Source: Bugula neritina
Taxonomy: Eukaryota; Bryozoa; Gymnolaemata; Cheilostomatida; Bugulidae
DNA: 64,000 nucleotides
Direction of reading: 5' to 3'
Assembly: GCA_964035545.1 (NCBI GenBank)
Contig: OZ037769.1
Coordinates: forward strand, 11,413,133 to 11,477,132
The notes under the pieces were generated by a model. That model did no database searches. It saw only the letters and a list, made by a program, of their open reading frames with translations, and was not told the DNA's origin. Shown here piece by piece: positions 1 through 18,906 of this stretch; position 1 is the stretch's first letter; every line of letters starts with the position of its first letter. The position numbers were made by a program, and so were the translations under genes.

Positions 1-515
1 CTTCAACGAAATTGTTCGTTTGTGACGTAATAACGCTATTTAATGAACCAATAAGAGTAACTTTATTTTTAGCCATGTTACATTTGCGCATACGCGAACG
101 AAAGAGGATAACTTCAGAAAACAGCTCCCATTTCCATAAAGCAAACAGCTACACCTTTAAATTTGAAGAATTTCAATTAATACAATCAATATAAATTATA
201 GTAGCGAATAATGTTATTTGTCGTAGTAGCTAAATTAACTACACTTGCAATTGTTTAGGAATTGCATGGAAAAATTTTCTGAAATGCAATAAAACTTTTG
301 ATGGAGGTAAAGCAACAGATCCAGAAGCATCATATACAGTTTTTTCAAAGATCAATGTAACACTTGCAGTTCATATTCAATAAATATTCTAATATATTTC
401 GTGAATTGCTTGCTTATATTCGTATTCAAAATTTGAAATACAAATTGTGACATTTTTATGTTTTGATAAAACGCAATTCTTCATCTGTCTCTACAGGCTG
501 TAGAATATTATGTCC

Positions 516-1294
516 TTAAAGGATTGCTCTATCTTAGTTTATTACAATCACATTATACTTATGAACTATAATCTAATGTGTATGCAAACAATTGTGACTT
601 TGCAAAGCGATATATGCCTAGAAAACAGCTTTTCAAAATTCCAATTTTGAGGGAGGTAAAATTTTCAGCCATGAAAAAGAATAGCCTAATACGTGACGTG
701 TGAACGCCAGTAACTATGCTGCACGTGCTAACTATAACGCTAGTATTCAAGGTTGCTGAGCACAATATCAACCAATAACGCTCAAGCAGTTACAGTGCGC
801 TATATAGGTCAACTTTGGTGCGCCCGTAATATTGCACAATCTGACCTAGTTTAGATCGATCGCAGGCATTCATCCTAAAGAATGCATGCTTTTGCAATGC
901 TTTTTTCTAATGGTTACAAGCAAAATATAGCCTAATGTTATTACATACATGTTATTTAAAATGTCAAAAAACTATAGATTGAGATAATTCACATTTGCAC
1001 TTCTATAAATATACAAATTACGAGCTGAAAGATCACATCTCACAGTCATATTTCTATAGTTATTCATTTGTATAGTCACGTGACCAGCAGGAATGCTGGC
1101 GCTGTTACGTCACAGTTCCCAGCTCATTTCAAAATCGGCGTTTTGCAGCTGTTACCAATCTACACCCTCAACTTCAACTAACTTTTTCTACCTTTGGTCA
1201 AATGCTTTTTGTCAATGCATGCTTAGAAAAACACAATATTATGTGTGTTTGACCTAAATGGCCATTTATTAGACAAGATAGAGCAATCCTTTAA
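516..1294. mobile_element. TTAA-flanked inverted-repeat element (MITE-like)
   Basis: A perfect inverted repeat AGGATTGCTCTATCTT stands at 520-535 and, reversed, at 1275-1290. Each arm is bordered on the outside by TTAA (516-519 and 1291-1294). The interior is itself a loose inverted repeat: GTGACGT and CGCCAG/ACGCCAG blocks near 695-730 recur in reverse near 1076-1120. There is no transposase frame. TTAA target duplication is the hallmark of piggyBac-type elements, so a non-autonomous element of that kind is the likely reading, though the ends do not begin with the usual CCC. Confidence 0.65.
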
Positions 1295-2816
1295 GTAGGC
1301 TACTGTGATATTGTTATAGCATAAACATACTGTTATTATATTATCAACGTGCTTCATTATAAATACAGAGCATTTTTTAAATTACTATTTTGACTGCATC
1401 AATCATTAAGATTGTACTATAATTGTAAATAATATCTTAATAGTATTATAGTGGTGTTGCGACTTTCTCATATATTTCATGGGTTTTCACTTATTTATGA
1501 ATCATCAATGCTAGTATATCATAGCCTTTGGATGATTAATGTATTGATACGTAATGTTTGGCTGCAGGGTAGCTCCAACTCTTGTCTTAATCTGTAGGGG
1601 AAGTTGAGCTTCCGTTTGGTGGTGCTTCCTAGCTAGCCTAACATCCTGGGTTGGGGCACTCATTGGCACCATTGAACTATAACATTTAGTCTTAGAACTA
1701 TAACATGAGTTTTAGTTCATTGATTGGCACATACACTAACTCAATCTCAAATTATCCATTATTCATAATCTCACTCTACATATATTATAAACAGTCTATA
1801 GCAGCTACTATTCTACAATCTCTTTGTGTGTACTCTGTATGCACATAAGTTCTGTAAGAATAGAAGCTTCATTCTATACATACTCTACCATTTTCTTATT
1901 TTATATTATTCATTGCCTTTGCATATGCCACACCTATACTATGCTAAAATGTAGCTTAATTTACTTGCATGATAATTGCGCTTTTTATACATAATAGCAA
2001 GGGAAGATAACTGACAAATTTAATACTGCTTTATCATACAGTTGCAATGTAATGCTAAATTATTACATTATAGCCCAATGAGTGTACCCAATAACACCAA
2101 ATAATACCAGGCCAGTAATGCCTAAAATTCACATGACAAATCAAACTACCTTTTCAGTACCACTTGTGGCTTCCTAATATTATATTTGTAATTGAGAATT
2201 GTGAATAGCTGTGACAATCTGAGTATAATCTAATAGAAATGGATTTAATTATTCAAACTAAGAAATTCAAATAAATTGTTGATAACCAAATGAATAGTTA
2301 AAGTTGGTTAAAAGCCTAATAAGCTTGATATGTATGTCCTAATTTTATACCTGTGGCTTGCAGTGGTTATCAACTTGGTATTTGTTTTGGTCACATTAGT
2401 ACAAGAAATGTAAAGTTAAAATTATGCTGTGTAATTGCAAAGCCAATGTGGGCAGCTGCCACTAACATATTTCAGCATGTTGAGTTTTTCCAGTATATAC
2501 GATTTTTGACTTAAGTCTGGAAATCTGTGAGTTCTTTAAATACTAGGACTAAATTTCAAACTGAGACACAGTTGGCACTATGCCTATGCTACTGGGAAAC
2601 CTTATCTAAGGTTTAAAGATGTCTTAAAGTGAGATCGAAAAAACTTCCATATAAATCCCAGCAGCTTTACCGCACTTTCCTATGATCGTGCTGAATGGAG
2701 GCAAAACCTTCATACCGGACAGACATTCGACTCAAAGAATAACACTAAGAGACTTATGGCTAGACGTGCAAGACACCAACACTGAAGATGCCATGCATTG
2801 TCAGCACTGACAGACG

Positions 2817-2977
<161 letters not shown>

Positions 2978-4069
2978 GCTACACATATTATCACTTCTCT
3001 ACCTTCAGTGGATGTGCTTCAATCAGTTGAGAGAAAAATAAGTTTTGTAAATGATCATAAGACTGTGACAAAAAATGACTTGAAAACAGTAAATATTAAT
3101 ATATACAATTATAAAAATATATGTAATTATATAAAAATATAAATAAATAAGTGTGAATATATAAATGCATATATATAATTTTAAATATAGAAATAATTAT
3201 ATAGATATCTAATTATGCATGGTCCAATACAATGATTTTTAGCAAATGCACCAGTAAAAGACCTAAAACAGTTCGTGCATGACAATAATAACAGCTTGCA
3301 TCATTATAATTAAACAGGCGAACATACACACACATTTGTATGTACATGTAAATGTATATATATATTATAGTAGACATACAACCTGTTTATATAAAATGTA
3401 TTATTAATATACGTGTGTGTATATATATATTGCAATAGGCTATCATATATGTACATACATTGAACTGGAAAATAACTTGCCAGCTTTTTCCACTTCAATG
3501 TGTACCTGTATACATACGCCTTGATTTATAGTTCAGAGTTGTGCTCTCGTAGCGTGAAAGGAGCTTAACTATTTTGCATAATTATTATTAAAAGTTACAG
3601 TATAGCAGCCATTGAACTATAACCCCTATAGTTTCAGTTCAGTGATAGCAGCACCATGTAATACTGGTTCGTATTGTAGAGTTATCTCCCTTGATAACAC
3701 ATTAGCTTTGTAGAACGTAGAAAACTCGCTGTGGATTGGTCTTAGCATGTGATTTCACACCATTTTTACGTAGTGTAAAAAATAATAAAACTGGTTATCA
3801 ACTGATGAAAATTGATAAAATAATTTTGCCACTCATGCTAAACCTAACGAGGACATTGTTGTTTTGCCACAGGGCTACTATATTAATATAGAATGATAAT
3901 TGCGTAGAGATTCGCAGTTGCAGACGGAGACATTGTTAGTTTATCATTTAGTAAAATATTAAGTTTAATAGTATTTGGACAAAATCTCACTCTTTTGTAT
4001 AATAAACTTTACACCCATGTTACTGCTAAACTAAACTATAACCAATAACGGGTAAGTTGAATTGACTAT

Positions 4070-4980
4070 CGTCTATGACTCTATCACTATCAGTATGAGT
4101 ATGAGTATCACATTCACTGATTCAGTGATTCTGATAGTGATACTCATAGTCCTACGGCTACTGTGATAATGATTCACTATCACTCTATCCGTATGGGTAT
4201 CATTATCACTGATTTGTAATTGTATCAGTGTAATGTGTATTACTATCAGTATAGCTATGACTATGACAGTATGAGTATGGCTTTGACTATGAGTATGACA
4301 TTGACTTTGAGTTTGACTATGAGTATGACTCTATGAGTATGAGGTGACTATGACTATGACCCTCAGTATGAGTATCACTATCGACTATCACTGTGAGCAC
4401 GCCTATCATTATGACTAAGAGTAACACTAACTTAACTGTAGACTGAGCATAACTTTGTGTATCAGTAACACTAACTGTAAGACTAAGTGAGTATCAGGAT
4501 GGGTTTCACTATTACTATTAGTATTACTATAAGTATAAGTATAAGTATTACTATTAGTAGCAGCATTATTAGTATTACTATTACTATTACTATTAGTATT
4601 AGTATTACTAACACTATATCAATAAAAATATTATACTCATACAGTAAGCCTAAGAGTAAGTGTGACACTGACAGAGATCACTATCTAGTATTATACTGAT
4701 AAGGAGAGTGAGTCTGATAGTGATACTCATACTGATACACTAGTGATATTGATATTGATACTCATACTGAAAGTAAATCTCATACTCATAAGTCATAGTT
4801 ATAGTCATACTGATACTGATAGTAATAGTATTACTATTAGTATTAAATGATCCTACTATTACTATCCCAAGCTCCTATCATAATCATCATGATGATGATT
4901 ATGATTATGATTGGGGTTTGAGCTACTCTCCATCAGTATTACTATGATTATGAGCATCAGTATCAGTATGACTATGTAAG
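4070..4980. repeat. Degenerate ACTATG/AGTATC/ATTACT hexamer field
   Basis: Around 900 bases are built from loosely repeated hexamers such as ACTATG, AGTATG, AGTATC and ATTACT, with the phase drifting between variants. The block at 4500-4620 is nearly pure ATTACTATTAGT-type repeat. Similar fields recur at about 16850-17190, 49350-49620 and more weakly at 48230-48480 and 50210-50290. Confidence 0.85.
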
Positions 4981-6004
4981 ACTTTGAATCTCACTTGTCG
5001 CTAGGGCCAATCACTATGACTATCAGTATCACATTTACATTGCCATTCACTGGAAGTTGAATTTGACATCTATTAGACCTAGTGAGTGAAGTTAACTTTG
5101 AGTTCACTGTGATCACTCATTGACCTAATTATTAAATATAAATAATACTACTAAATGCTTGAAAGTGATTTCCAATTCATGATGATGGTGCCTTCTCTTA
5201 TTCTGGTAATATAAATGATTGAATATAACTATCAGTAATACTGTAAGTGTATTTGTATAATTATTACTATAAATATAAGTCATAAGACTAAGAGTAAGAT
5301 ATCATGAATTAAAATTTGCTCTAGTTTTATAGCCTACTAAAACCTAAACACCAAAATATAAAATATAATAGAGAACTATAAAGTTAAAATATGCTTAAAG
5401 TATTGACAGTATGAGTATCTATACAAGTATAAACTTCAAGTGCACGTGGCAGCCATTATTCAAGTTATTCACTAACTTTTAGGCTATATCACATTACTGA
5501 GTAGTACTAGTAGTATAGTTATATACTTATACCTAAAGTCAAAGGCTAGTTACTAATTAGTAGTTAGGCTAATTACCTAATGTTAACATAATAGTGCAAC
5601 ATACATGACCATGTAAATTATTGTATTTACTATTTTTATTCAAGAATTGTTTGTTATCGTTATTTAATGCTAATAATGTTTATATAGCACTTATAATTTA
5701 TAGCTTACAAATAATTATAACTTAGTGCCTATTTATGTTGTACTATTTCACATTTAAATCAGCTCCCTAAAACACGCATTAAGCCAGTTGTAAATTAAAA
5801 CAGGTACTGTAAATTTTTACCTCTAGCTCTAGATAATTGCAATCATGTGACATACTGTAGTAATTGAGATGAAATAATTAGTTACTAATGAGTTTTTGTC
5901 CATAAAAAACACAACATTTTACTTGCATTATAAAACCTAAAGATGATTACACTGAGTTTAAAGTTTTACTAGCTAAACTGAATTTGGGTTATAGTTGCCA
6001 TCCC

Positions 6005-6111
6005 TGTGAGAATCTGTCATAGAAAGGGTTTTTTTAAGCGGGCTAAGGACTTGTTTTCTACTGTGACAAAGGAGTAATTATGACTGAATGCTCTTCTTAA
6101 CTAGCTAAACT
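6005..6111 (-). mobile_element. SINE body remnant (copy 1)
   Basis: The block with GGCTAAGGACTTGT and AATTATGACTGAATGCTCTT matches the body of the tRNA-headed element at 59718-59903 and a weaker copy at 62100-62222. The tRNA-like head is missing here. The strand is assigned from the copy that keeps its head. Confidence 0.6.
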
Positions 6112-6526
6112 AAGTATTCTACAGAAATATCAAAACCATTTGACTCCCCAGTTAGGGTAATAAGAATGCAAATTTTGAATTCCTATTTTCTTTAAAAAGT
6201 TTATAATAGAATAATTGTTCACTATTCAGTTGTATATTTGTGCCAGGCCTTTACATGTAAGTTGATAAGTTTAACCCTCATTTCTGGTTTACAAAATTAG
6301 CACCTGTCAACCATGGAACATAGTTCCTACACAGGAAATAAAGTAACTTGCACATGTATGGTCCTGTAGCATATAATCGTTAAGTGTGATAGGTTTTCAG
6401 CATGGTATTGCTAATATCCTAATCAATGTCATAGTTCTGTCTGTTATAAACTACTAAGGATGCTCATTTAACTTGTATTCAGTATTAATTAATATTCAAC
6501 AAATCTATTTCTTTAGCTGAAAGAAG

Positions 6527-12753
<6,227 letters not shown>

Positions 12754-12785
12754 CACCATTCCGAGAAGTAGCAACTTCTACTCTC

Positions 12786-12824
12786 TTATTGATTGATAGC
12801 AGTTCGCTTGCTGTGAATCAATAA
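12786..12824 (+). other. Hairpin at the start of the CAMK1 3' UTR
   Basis: Arms TTATTGATT and AATCAATAA pair perfectly; after a short mismatched stretch an inner AGCA/TGCT stem closes a small loop. It lies 33 bases after the stop codon, so in the mRNA it would form a stem-loop. Function unknown. Confidence 0.6.
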
Positions 12825-13100
12825 CTGGTTAATCACTCACAGTAACTAGTTACTATGTTAACTAATTACTGTGAGTTACTAATTACTGGGAGTGAGTAAC
12901 CAGTCACTCCCAGTAATTACTCGTGAATAGTCACCAGTAATACTTATTCACAGTAATTAATTACCAACCGTAACTAGTAACTGTGAGTGATTAGTTACCA
13001 ATATTAACTAGTTGCTCTTAGTAATTAGTTACCAATAGTAACTAGTTGCTCACAGTAATTAGTTGCCAATGTTAACTAGTTACTCTAAGTAATTAGCTCT
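12825..13100. repeat. AACTAGTTAC-based repeats, including a 34-bp tandem unit
   Basis: Words such as AACTAGTTACT, AGTAATTAGTTACC and their complements alternate through the CAMK1 3' UTR. From 12992 to 13093 they settle into three clear 34-bp units. Because AACTAGTT is a palindrome, the array is self-complementary. Confidence 0.8.
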
Positions 13101-13740
13101 GAAGTTGAAATTAATGATTATATTGATACATATAGCACCTGGTATCTAGTGATGTAGTAACTAGTCATTAGAGGGTATTTAGTTTAAATTTTTTATGATA
13201 CTGACTTGTCTAGACAAATTTAAACAAGTTGATGATATGTATCACAGTGCAGTATTCATTCGATTGCTTCAACACTGATTTATCAGTCGTAAGATTTCGC
13301 CTTAAGTTCATAGAGAAATCAAAGTTATATTTAGCATCATTTGTAAGTATTATAAGTGTTGTCTATAACCATTTGTGTACTTATATCATGTTTTAAAAAT
13401 TATGTTACACTTTTGTATAAATTCTTTTATCATGTGCTATCAGTAATTCTTGTGAGGCTGTCAAGTTCTATCTCCATGTTAATAATTGTATGACTAGCTT
13501 CCAGTTCATTTGTTAGTAGCGTTCTTTTTACTGAAGGTTTTAACTGAAGCCTCACTACATGATCTTCTTACTTAGAATGTTGAAATATTTTGATAGGAAT
13601 ATATTTTCTCTTGATGTAGTGTTGAAACACTGGCATGGAGCCTTTGTTTTTCATTTACAGATGTTATTTTGTCAAATATTTCTTTATCCACCTATTGTAT
13701 TCCCTGTGAATCTATGCTGTACAATTAATTTTGTTGCTAT

Positions 13741-13746
13741 AATAAA
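13741..13746 (+). promoter_or_regulatory. Probable CAMK1 polyadenylation signal
   Basis: AATAAA, followed by T-rich DNA, about 990 bases after the CAMK1 stop codon. Assigned by position only. Confidence 0.55.
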
Positions 13747-14043
13747 AATATTTAAATAACTTCACTGCTGTGTCCAATGCTTCGGGTACAGGCATGCAAA
13801 GTTTAGGTCATTTTATGTTGCAGATCCATTGACAAATGGTTCATTTAGTTATAGGATGGTTAAACCAATTTTGGATGATAATTTTTAAGAGGTTAGCTGA
13901 ATATAATATATGAAGTAGAAGTGTGAAGCTAGTGTCTTCGGCTGAAATAGTTTGAAATTTAGTGATAGACCTAACCTACACATATCGGGGAGTTTCACCC
14001 TGTGAATAAAATAATAGTATAATAAAACGAATTCAACAAAGAT

Positions 14044-14049
14044 TTTATT
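14044..14049 (-). promoter_or_regulatory. Probable NDUFB11 polyadenylation signal
   Basis: TTTATT on the given strand (AATAAA on the minus strand), about 350 bases beyond the NDUFB11 stop. CAMK1 and NDUFB11 are thus convergent, with only about 300 bases between their putative 3' ends. Confidence 0.5.
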
Positions 14050-14396
14050 TCTTCCAGTTTATTTGAATCACATAAAAATATTTCAACAATGGCACCCACC
14101 AGCTCATACAAAATGTCAATCACGCACGCAGTAGTCACTGTTATAGCAACGAGATGTTCAAACATTACAGAACCAACACATATGTAATTTACTAAATACT
14201 AATTTATACATCAGTGTGCTTCACCTGCTAAAAACCAGGAAGACCTATTTTATATTTAAGGACACTGAAATAGCCAGCAAAAATGTCTCGACATATTTTA
14301 CAATAGAAACGACTTTAGAACTCCTATCATAAGTACATTTACTAACCTAAGCAATTGCCACATTCTCTAGGCATTTACTATAAATTACTTATACAA

Positions 14397-17300
14397 TTAT
14401 ATAATAACTTCTGTATCTCCAAGCTCCTCATCAGTTGGTAAATATGGTAACAGTTTCTCTGGTGGTACTAAGTTTGGGTCTATCAGTGGTAAACCATTAG
14501 CTTCCCTTCGAGCTAGCTCCAAGTATGCTTCTCTCTGCTTCCAGTGCACTAAGCTAAATGAATAGAGACAATTTGGTGAACTATTAGAAATTACTAACAA
14601 AATAATATAATTTTGTCTTTTGGCTGCCTTAAATAGTTGCATATACTAGTATGGTGAGCTACAAGTTTCAATAAAAAAAGGCTTATTCACTATATAAACA
14701 TGTTGAGTCAATTGTAATTTTTGGTTAGCAAGCTAACATTCGATGTATGGGAACAATAAAATGGTTCAGTTTTTACTATCTAATCTATAATTTTACAGGA
14801 ATTGGTTAGTTACTTGAGCAATAATGAAATCAAAATTACTTAATTTAGTTATACAAGGGTGTGCCTAAAAGCATGATAGTTGCAATTTTGATAAATAAAT
14901 GAATATATATTCTCACTGCATGCAATTTACAGATGTTACACCAACTAAACGAAATATATGCACAAGCTTATATACTACTTAAAGGTCTTTGGAAGCCTGG
15001 AATTTTATCTTACTGAAAACATTGAACAGCGCTGAATTTACCACAATGATATTAGAAGGGCAAAGTGCCTTACATAGTAAGTGTATAGTAGTAACTTTCT
15101 GAATATTTATGTTTTCATAAATTGTAGAGCATATTTTCTTAATTAAGTTCTCTATTGTTTTAGGTGACAGATCTTTAAATACATCAATATTTTTAAAATT
15201 GTATTTATATAAAATTGCTAAGTTGATTAATATTGGCAATGAGGAACATAAATAGGAGACTTTATACCAAGAGCAGACGCTGGTGGCTACTCACTCTTTG
15301 TCAGGAAGATATGCCAGGATGAACCCTATTCCAACAAAGCTTACTGTTATCACAAGAAACATCACATTATGGTGTGTAAAAGTATCTTCTTCTCGGTCAA
15401 AAGGATTGTATCCATGATAATACCAGTTCTAACAAACACAACATAAACTGGGATGATGGTTGTTAAAACGTGACTAATCATTTAAATTAACTATACTAGA
15501 AACCTTTACACTATACTTGAACAAACAATTCCAACATCTAAAAATGTCCATATCTAAACAGCTACTTTTAAAATTAACTTTTCATCAGCACTACATTAAT
15601 TTAACGCACACACACGCACACACATACACACACGGACAACATTATATATGTACTACTACTGAAGCAGAGGTCTTGCTTGACTTACTGTTTATACATTATC
15701 TATATGTCTAACTTAACTTAGATATTTATTCATTATTGGAAAGAAAAACTGAAAAAAACCCTGTATTAAGTAAGTGGATAAAAGTGAAATCACAATAATA
15801 AATCTAGTCCACTTGTAATTGCAGCATCGATAAAAATTGAAAATAGTAGACCCATACTTATACATGTATAAACTAAATTTATGAATTATCATTCAACAAG
15901 TTGAATAGTTTTAACGAACCATACGAATACACACAATCAAGTTCCAATCAAAGTTACAAAATAAAGAAAGATTGAAAATGAGAAAAATTAAAAAGGCTGA
16001 TTAATAAATTATGTATTAAAATGTATCGTAATAATTCATTAGAGTTAACTTCTAATCAAATTTAGTTTGACTAGAGTAAAAATTGACTTCAGAATTAAGT
16101 AATTAAAATTCTTTCAGTCTGAGATCCCACCCACTCCACTCGCTTTTCTTCTTTCCTTTCTACTCAACTGAGATTCTTTAAAATTTGATTTTTTTATTTA
16201 ACAACAGTTATGGAAGCGTTTTGGCACAACAGACTTCTTTTTAGCTATCACTTATTATGTTACATTACTTCTGAGTCCGTCTCTGGCAGAGAGAGGTTGA
16301 ATCTGACCGTACTTGAATAAACTTTTCAATACTTAGCTTATTGGTGCAGTAATTTTAGGGTAAAGCCTATATATAATATTGCAGTTTGATAACTGAGATA
16401 TTGTGCTACAGCATCTGAGCTGATAAAATGATAGGAAAAGTAATAGTAAGTTTATCTTGGAAAAAAATCTTACTCAACTTCCTCTCAACTTAAGAGAATA
16501 CACCAGCAAAAAGATGTGGTACAACCAATATTAATAATCAATAATGATTATTTAACTTCATATAATTGACATTTACTATTGATTAATCATTGACATTATG
16601 ATTATGATCATCATCATGTTTAGGAATAGGATAGTTGTAACCACAGTAGTACTGGTCACCGTAAAATTAAAAATATTATCACAATGAATATAATACTGAC
16701 AGCTACTCACTTATTATCATATTCATATTGATAATAACTTATAGTTATTTTAATTGATATTTTCTATTATTAATACTATTATATATTTATAAACGAATAA
16801 TATTACTATTAGTTTAACTTTGAAGCTCCATCATTTAATCAACTATACTTATGGTGATAGTAATACAATAGTAATAGTAATACTATTAATATTAATATTA
16901 GTAATACTAATAGTATTAGTATTAGTAATACTAATAGAGTATTACTAAAAGTAAAATGATGATGATGAGTAACATTGTCATTGTGATTGTTAGTAATACT
17001 AATAGTGATACTAATACTAATAGTAATACTAATAGTAATACTAGTAATACTAATACTAATAGTAATACGAATACTAATACTAATAGTAATACTAATAGTA
17101 ATAGTAATACTAATAGTAATAGTAATACCCTAAGCCTAATACTAATAGTAATGGTAATGCCATGGCTAATGGCTAATCATAATGATAATGACAATTGACT
17201 AGCAGTAGTTGATACAGTAATAGCTAATAAGTAAATGCTAAACCTTAGCGTTAGTCTAAGTTGATTTCACAATTTATCAATTAATCATTGATTATGAGAA

Positions 17301-17545
17301 ACTAAAAATCAAACCTCTTCAGGATCAGAAATATCTTTAAATCGTTCTACTGCTTCAGCGTATTCTGGATCTTTAGTAGGGTCAGTAAGTTCGATAGCTT
17401 TTGGTTTATCTACTTGAGAACTGAAGTTAACTTCCTTGCGAAGCAAAAATTGATATTGTAAAGGAAGTGACTGCCTATTTATATTAGCCACAGAAAGCCA
17501 TCTCTGTTTAGTTATTCTACAAACCGTACGGCCTAGTGCAGCCAT
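14397..17545 (-). CDS. NDUFB11: NADH dehydrogenase [ubiquinone] 1 beta subcomplex subunit 11, mitochondrial
   Basis: Three exons on the minus strand (17315-17545, 15295-15428, 14397-14553) give 173 aa. It is an accessory subunit of the membrane arm of respiratory complex I in the inner mitochondrial membrane (also called ESSS/NP17.3). The N-terminus is rich in Arg/Ser and low in acidic residues, as in a mitochondrial targeting peptide. Exon 2 begins NWYYHGYNPFDREEDT, the family's aromatic YHGYxxDP-type block, then a single membrane helix (about residues 98-118) ending AYLPDKD. Exon 3 carries HWKQREAYLELARREANGLP, close to the conserved REA..REANGLP signature, and a C-terminal acidic tail. Phases match (0 and 2). 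The intron between exons 1 and 2 holds an ACT/AGT repeat field. Human NDUFB11 is slightly shorter because of its N-terminus. Confidence 0.95.
16850..17190. repeat. TAATAC/TAATAG hexamer field
   Basis: Nearly pure alternation of ACTAAT and AGTAAT hexamers within the first NDUFB11 intron. The Asn/Ser/Thr-only frame over it is a repeat artefact. Confidence 0.9.
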
Positions 17546-17712
17546 GTTGCATATATGTTAGACTGTGTTTTTTTAATTGTGACAATTGTGCACCAGTTGT
17601 ATGCGATATAGATGAGTTACGCAAATAACAATTATATGGATCACGTTCCCAGGCTAAACCTTTGCTGGCCAAGATGATATATAGCAAAATTATCATTGCC
17701 GAGAGAATTGCT

Positions 17713-17845
17713 CTATAAGCAGCTCCAAGGTGGGGTGAATGAGTGCAGTAGTTTGAGATTAAGTTTGGAGTTAAGTCCCCCAATTTCAAACTTGTAAACT
17801 CCAAACTACTGCACTCATTCACCCTTAACCCGGAGCTGCTTATAA
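17713..17845. mobile_element. Fold-back MITE with arms of about 50 bp
   Basis: The left arm TATAAGCAGCTCC plus GGTGAATGAGTGCAGTAG is mirrored on the right by CTACTGCACTCATTCACC and GGAGCTGCTTATA, with a short unpaired centre. There is no coding capacity. Partial relatives lie at 11650-11810 and 17975-18085, so it is a dispersed family. The outermost TATA is compatible with a TA target, but the duplication cannot be defined exactly. Confidence 0.75.
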
Positions 17846-17974
17846 ACCAATTATTGCTGTGGCTCTGCAACAATTATTAGCCTTACAAACCAAGCCCGTA
17901 GTGTTGTTTTCAGAGAGGTATATTTTCGATTAGGTCCAAAAGTTTCTGAAAGTAGCACCAAGTTGATGGTCACT

Positions 17975-18085
17975 GAATGTAGTGGTTTGGGATCTCGAGA
18001 TTGGCTTTGGGAGTTTGGAGTTTGGAATGCTGCCTGTACAAATTCTGCACTCGGTCACCTCCAGCTTGTAGCTGCTTCTAACAAC
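17975..18085. mobile_element. Diverged fold-back MITE copy
   Basis: Contains GTAGTGGTTTGGGATCTC on one side and TTCTGCACTCGGTCACC followed by AGCTGCTTCTAA on the other, a drifted version of the arms at 17713-17845. Confidence 0.5.
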
Positions 18086-18224
18086 ATTTATTAATTCTTC
18101 CCTCACAGAAATAATATAATAACCCCGTGATAAATTAATATTTCAGCAGCGTCCCTATAGCCATGTACTCTAAATTTATCATTTCTGCTTTATTATCACA
18201 TGGTGTAAAATAATTAGAAAAAAA

Positions 18225-18492
18225 TGGCTCAGGCACCTTCTTAGACTACCAGAAGGTGAACCAGTCAAGCAAGCACTAAAGATATATCTAAACCACCCAG
18301 CAAAACATCACAGAGGGGCCAGAAAAATCTCATGGGTTGATACTGTCAAAAAAACTCTCAAAACATATGCTAACGTAACATTTGATCACTGTATAGATCT
18401 GGCGCAAGATAGAAAAGTATGGAGGTCGAAGACAGTAGATGTTATGAGCTGATGTAACCCGTTACGGACCTCGTCAATAAGTAAGTAAGTAC
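18225..18492 (+). mobile_element. 5'-truncated non-LTR retrotransposon 3' end
   Basis: A 75-codon open stretch (18225-18452) reads WLRHLLRLPEG, then SWVDTVKK and LAQDRKVWRS before a stop. The W-x-x-H-L-L-R opening and the DRxxWR ending are typical of the extreme C-terminus of LINE reverse-transcriptase polyproteins. It ends in AAGTAAGTAAGT, a short simple-repeat tail of the kind LINEs leave. Everything upstream is missing, as expected of 5' truncation on insertion. Confidence 0.7.
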
Positions 18493-18906
18493 AATAATTA
18501 TACTATGCTATTTTCCGTTTTATAAAAAAGTTATACAGCAATCGTACCATTAGCTGCATGCATAACCTATAACTTCAATTTAGTCTAAACTCTAAATAGT
18601 TATATGTGTACATCATATAGGCAAGCAATTATGTAATGGTCTACGCAGAAAGAAATACGCGTATAATGATACTGTAGATACTATATCCTTTTGATTAGTT
18701 AAATACGTTATTTTCTACACATGAATAATTTTCTTTAGCTTACATGCATCATTGAGCATTGAATCACACTCTGTAGGCTGTACCACATCCCTTAGTTATC
18801 TGACTGACAAGGTAAATGGTCAAAAGCTCATTAGTCAAGACTGAACTACTGCTGTGCTAGTACACACTGTCTTCCATTGAAGAAAATAAGTTATTATATT
18901 TTGATT

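Larger units (their letters stand above)
17546..18906. other. Spacer between divergent genes
   Basis: The divergent start codons of NDUFB11 (minus) and the secreted protein gene (plus) are about 1.4 kb apart. The spacer holds a fold-back MITE, a second partial copy of it and a LINE 3' fragment. No coding exon is recognised, and no clear TATA or initiator can be assigned. Confidence 0.6.

Noticed and set aside
1665-1730. Small palindrome with CATTGAACTATAAC, similar to one at 3608-3655
   Set aside because: Only about 50 bases, imperfect arms and no clear target duplication; could be a chance or very old remnant.
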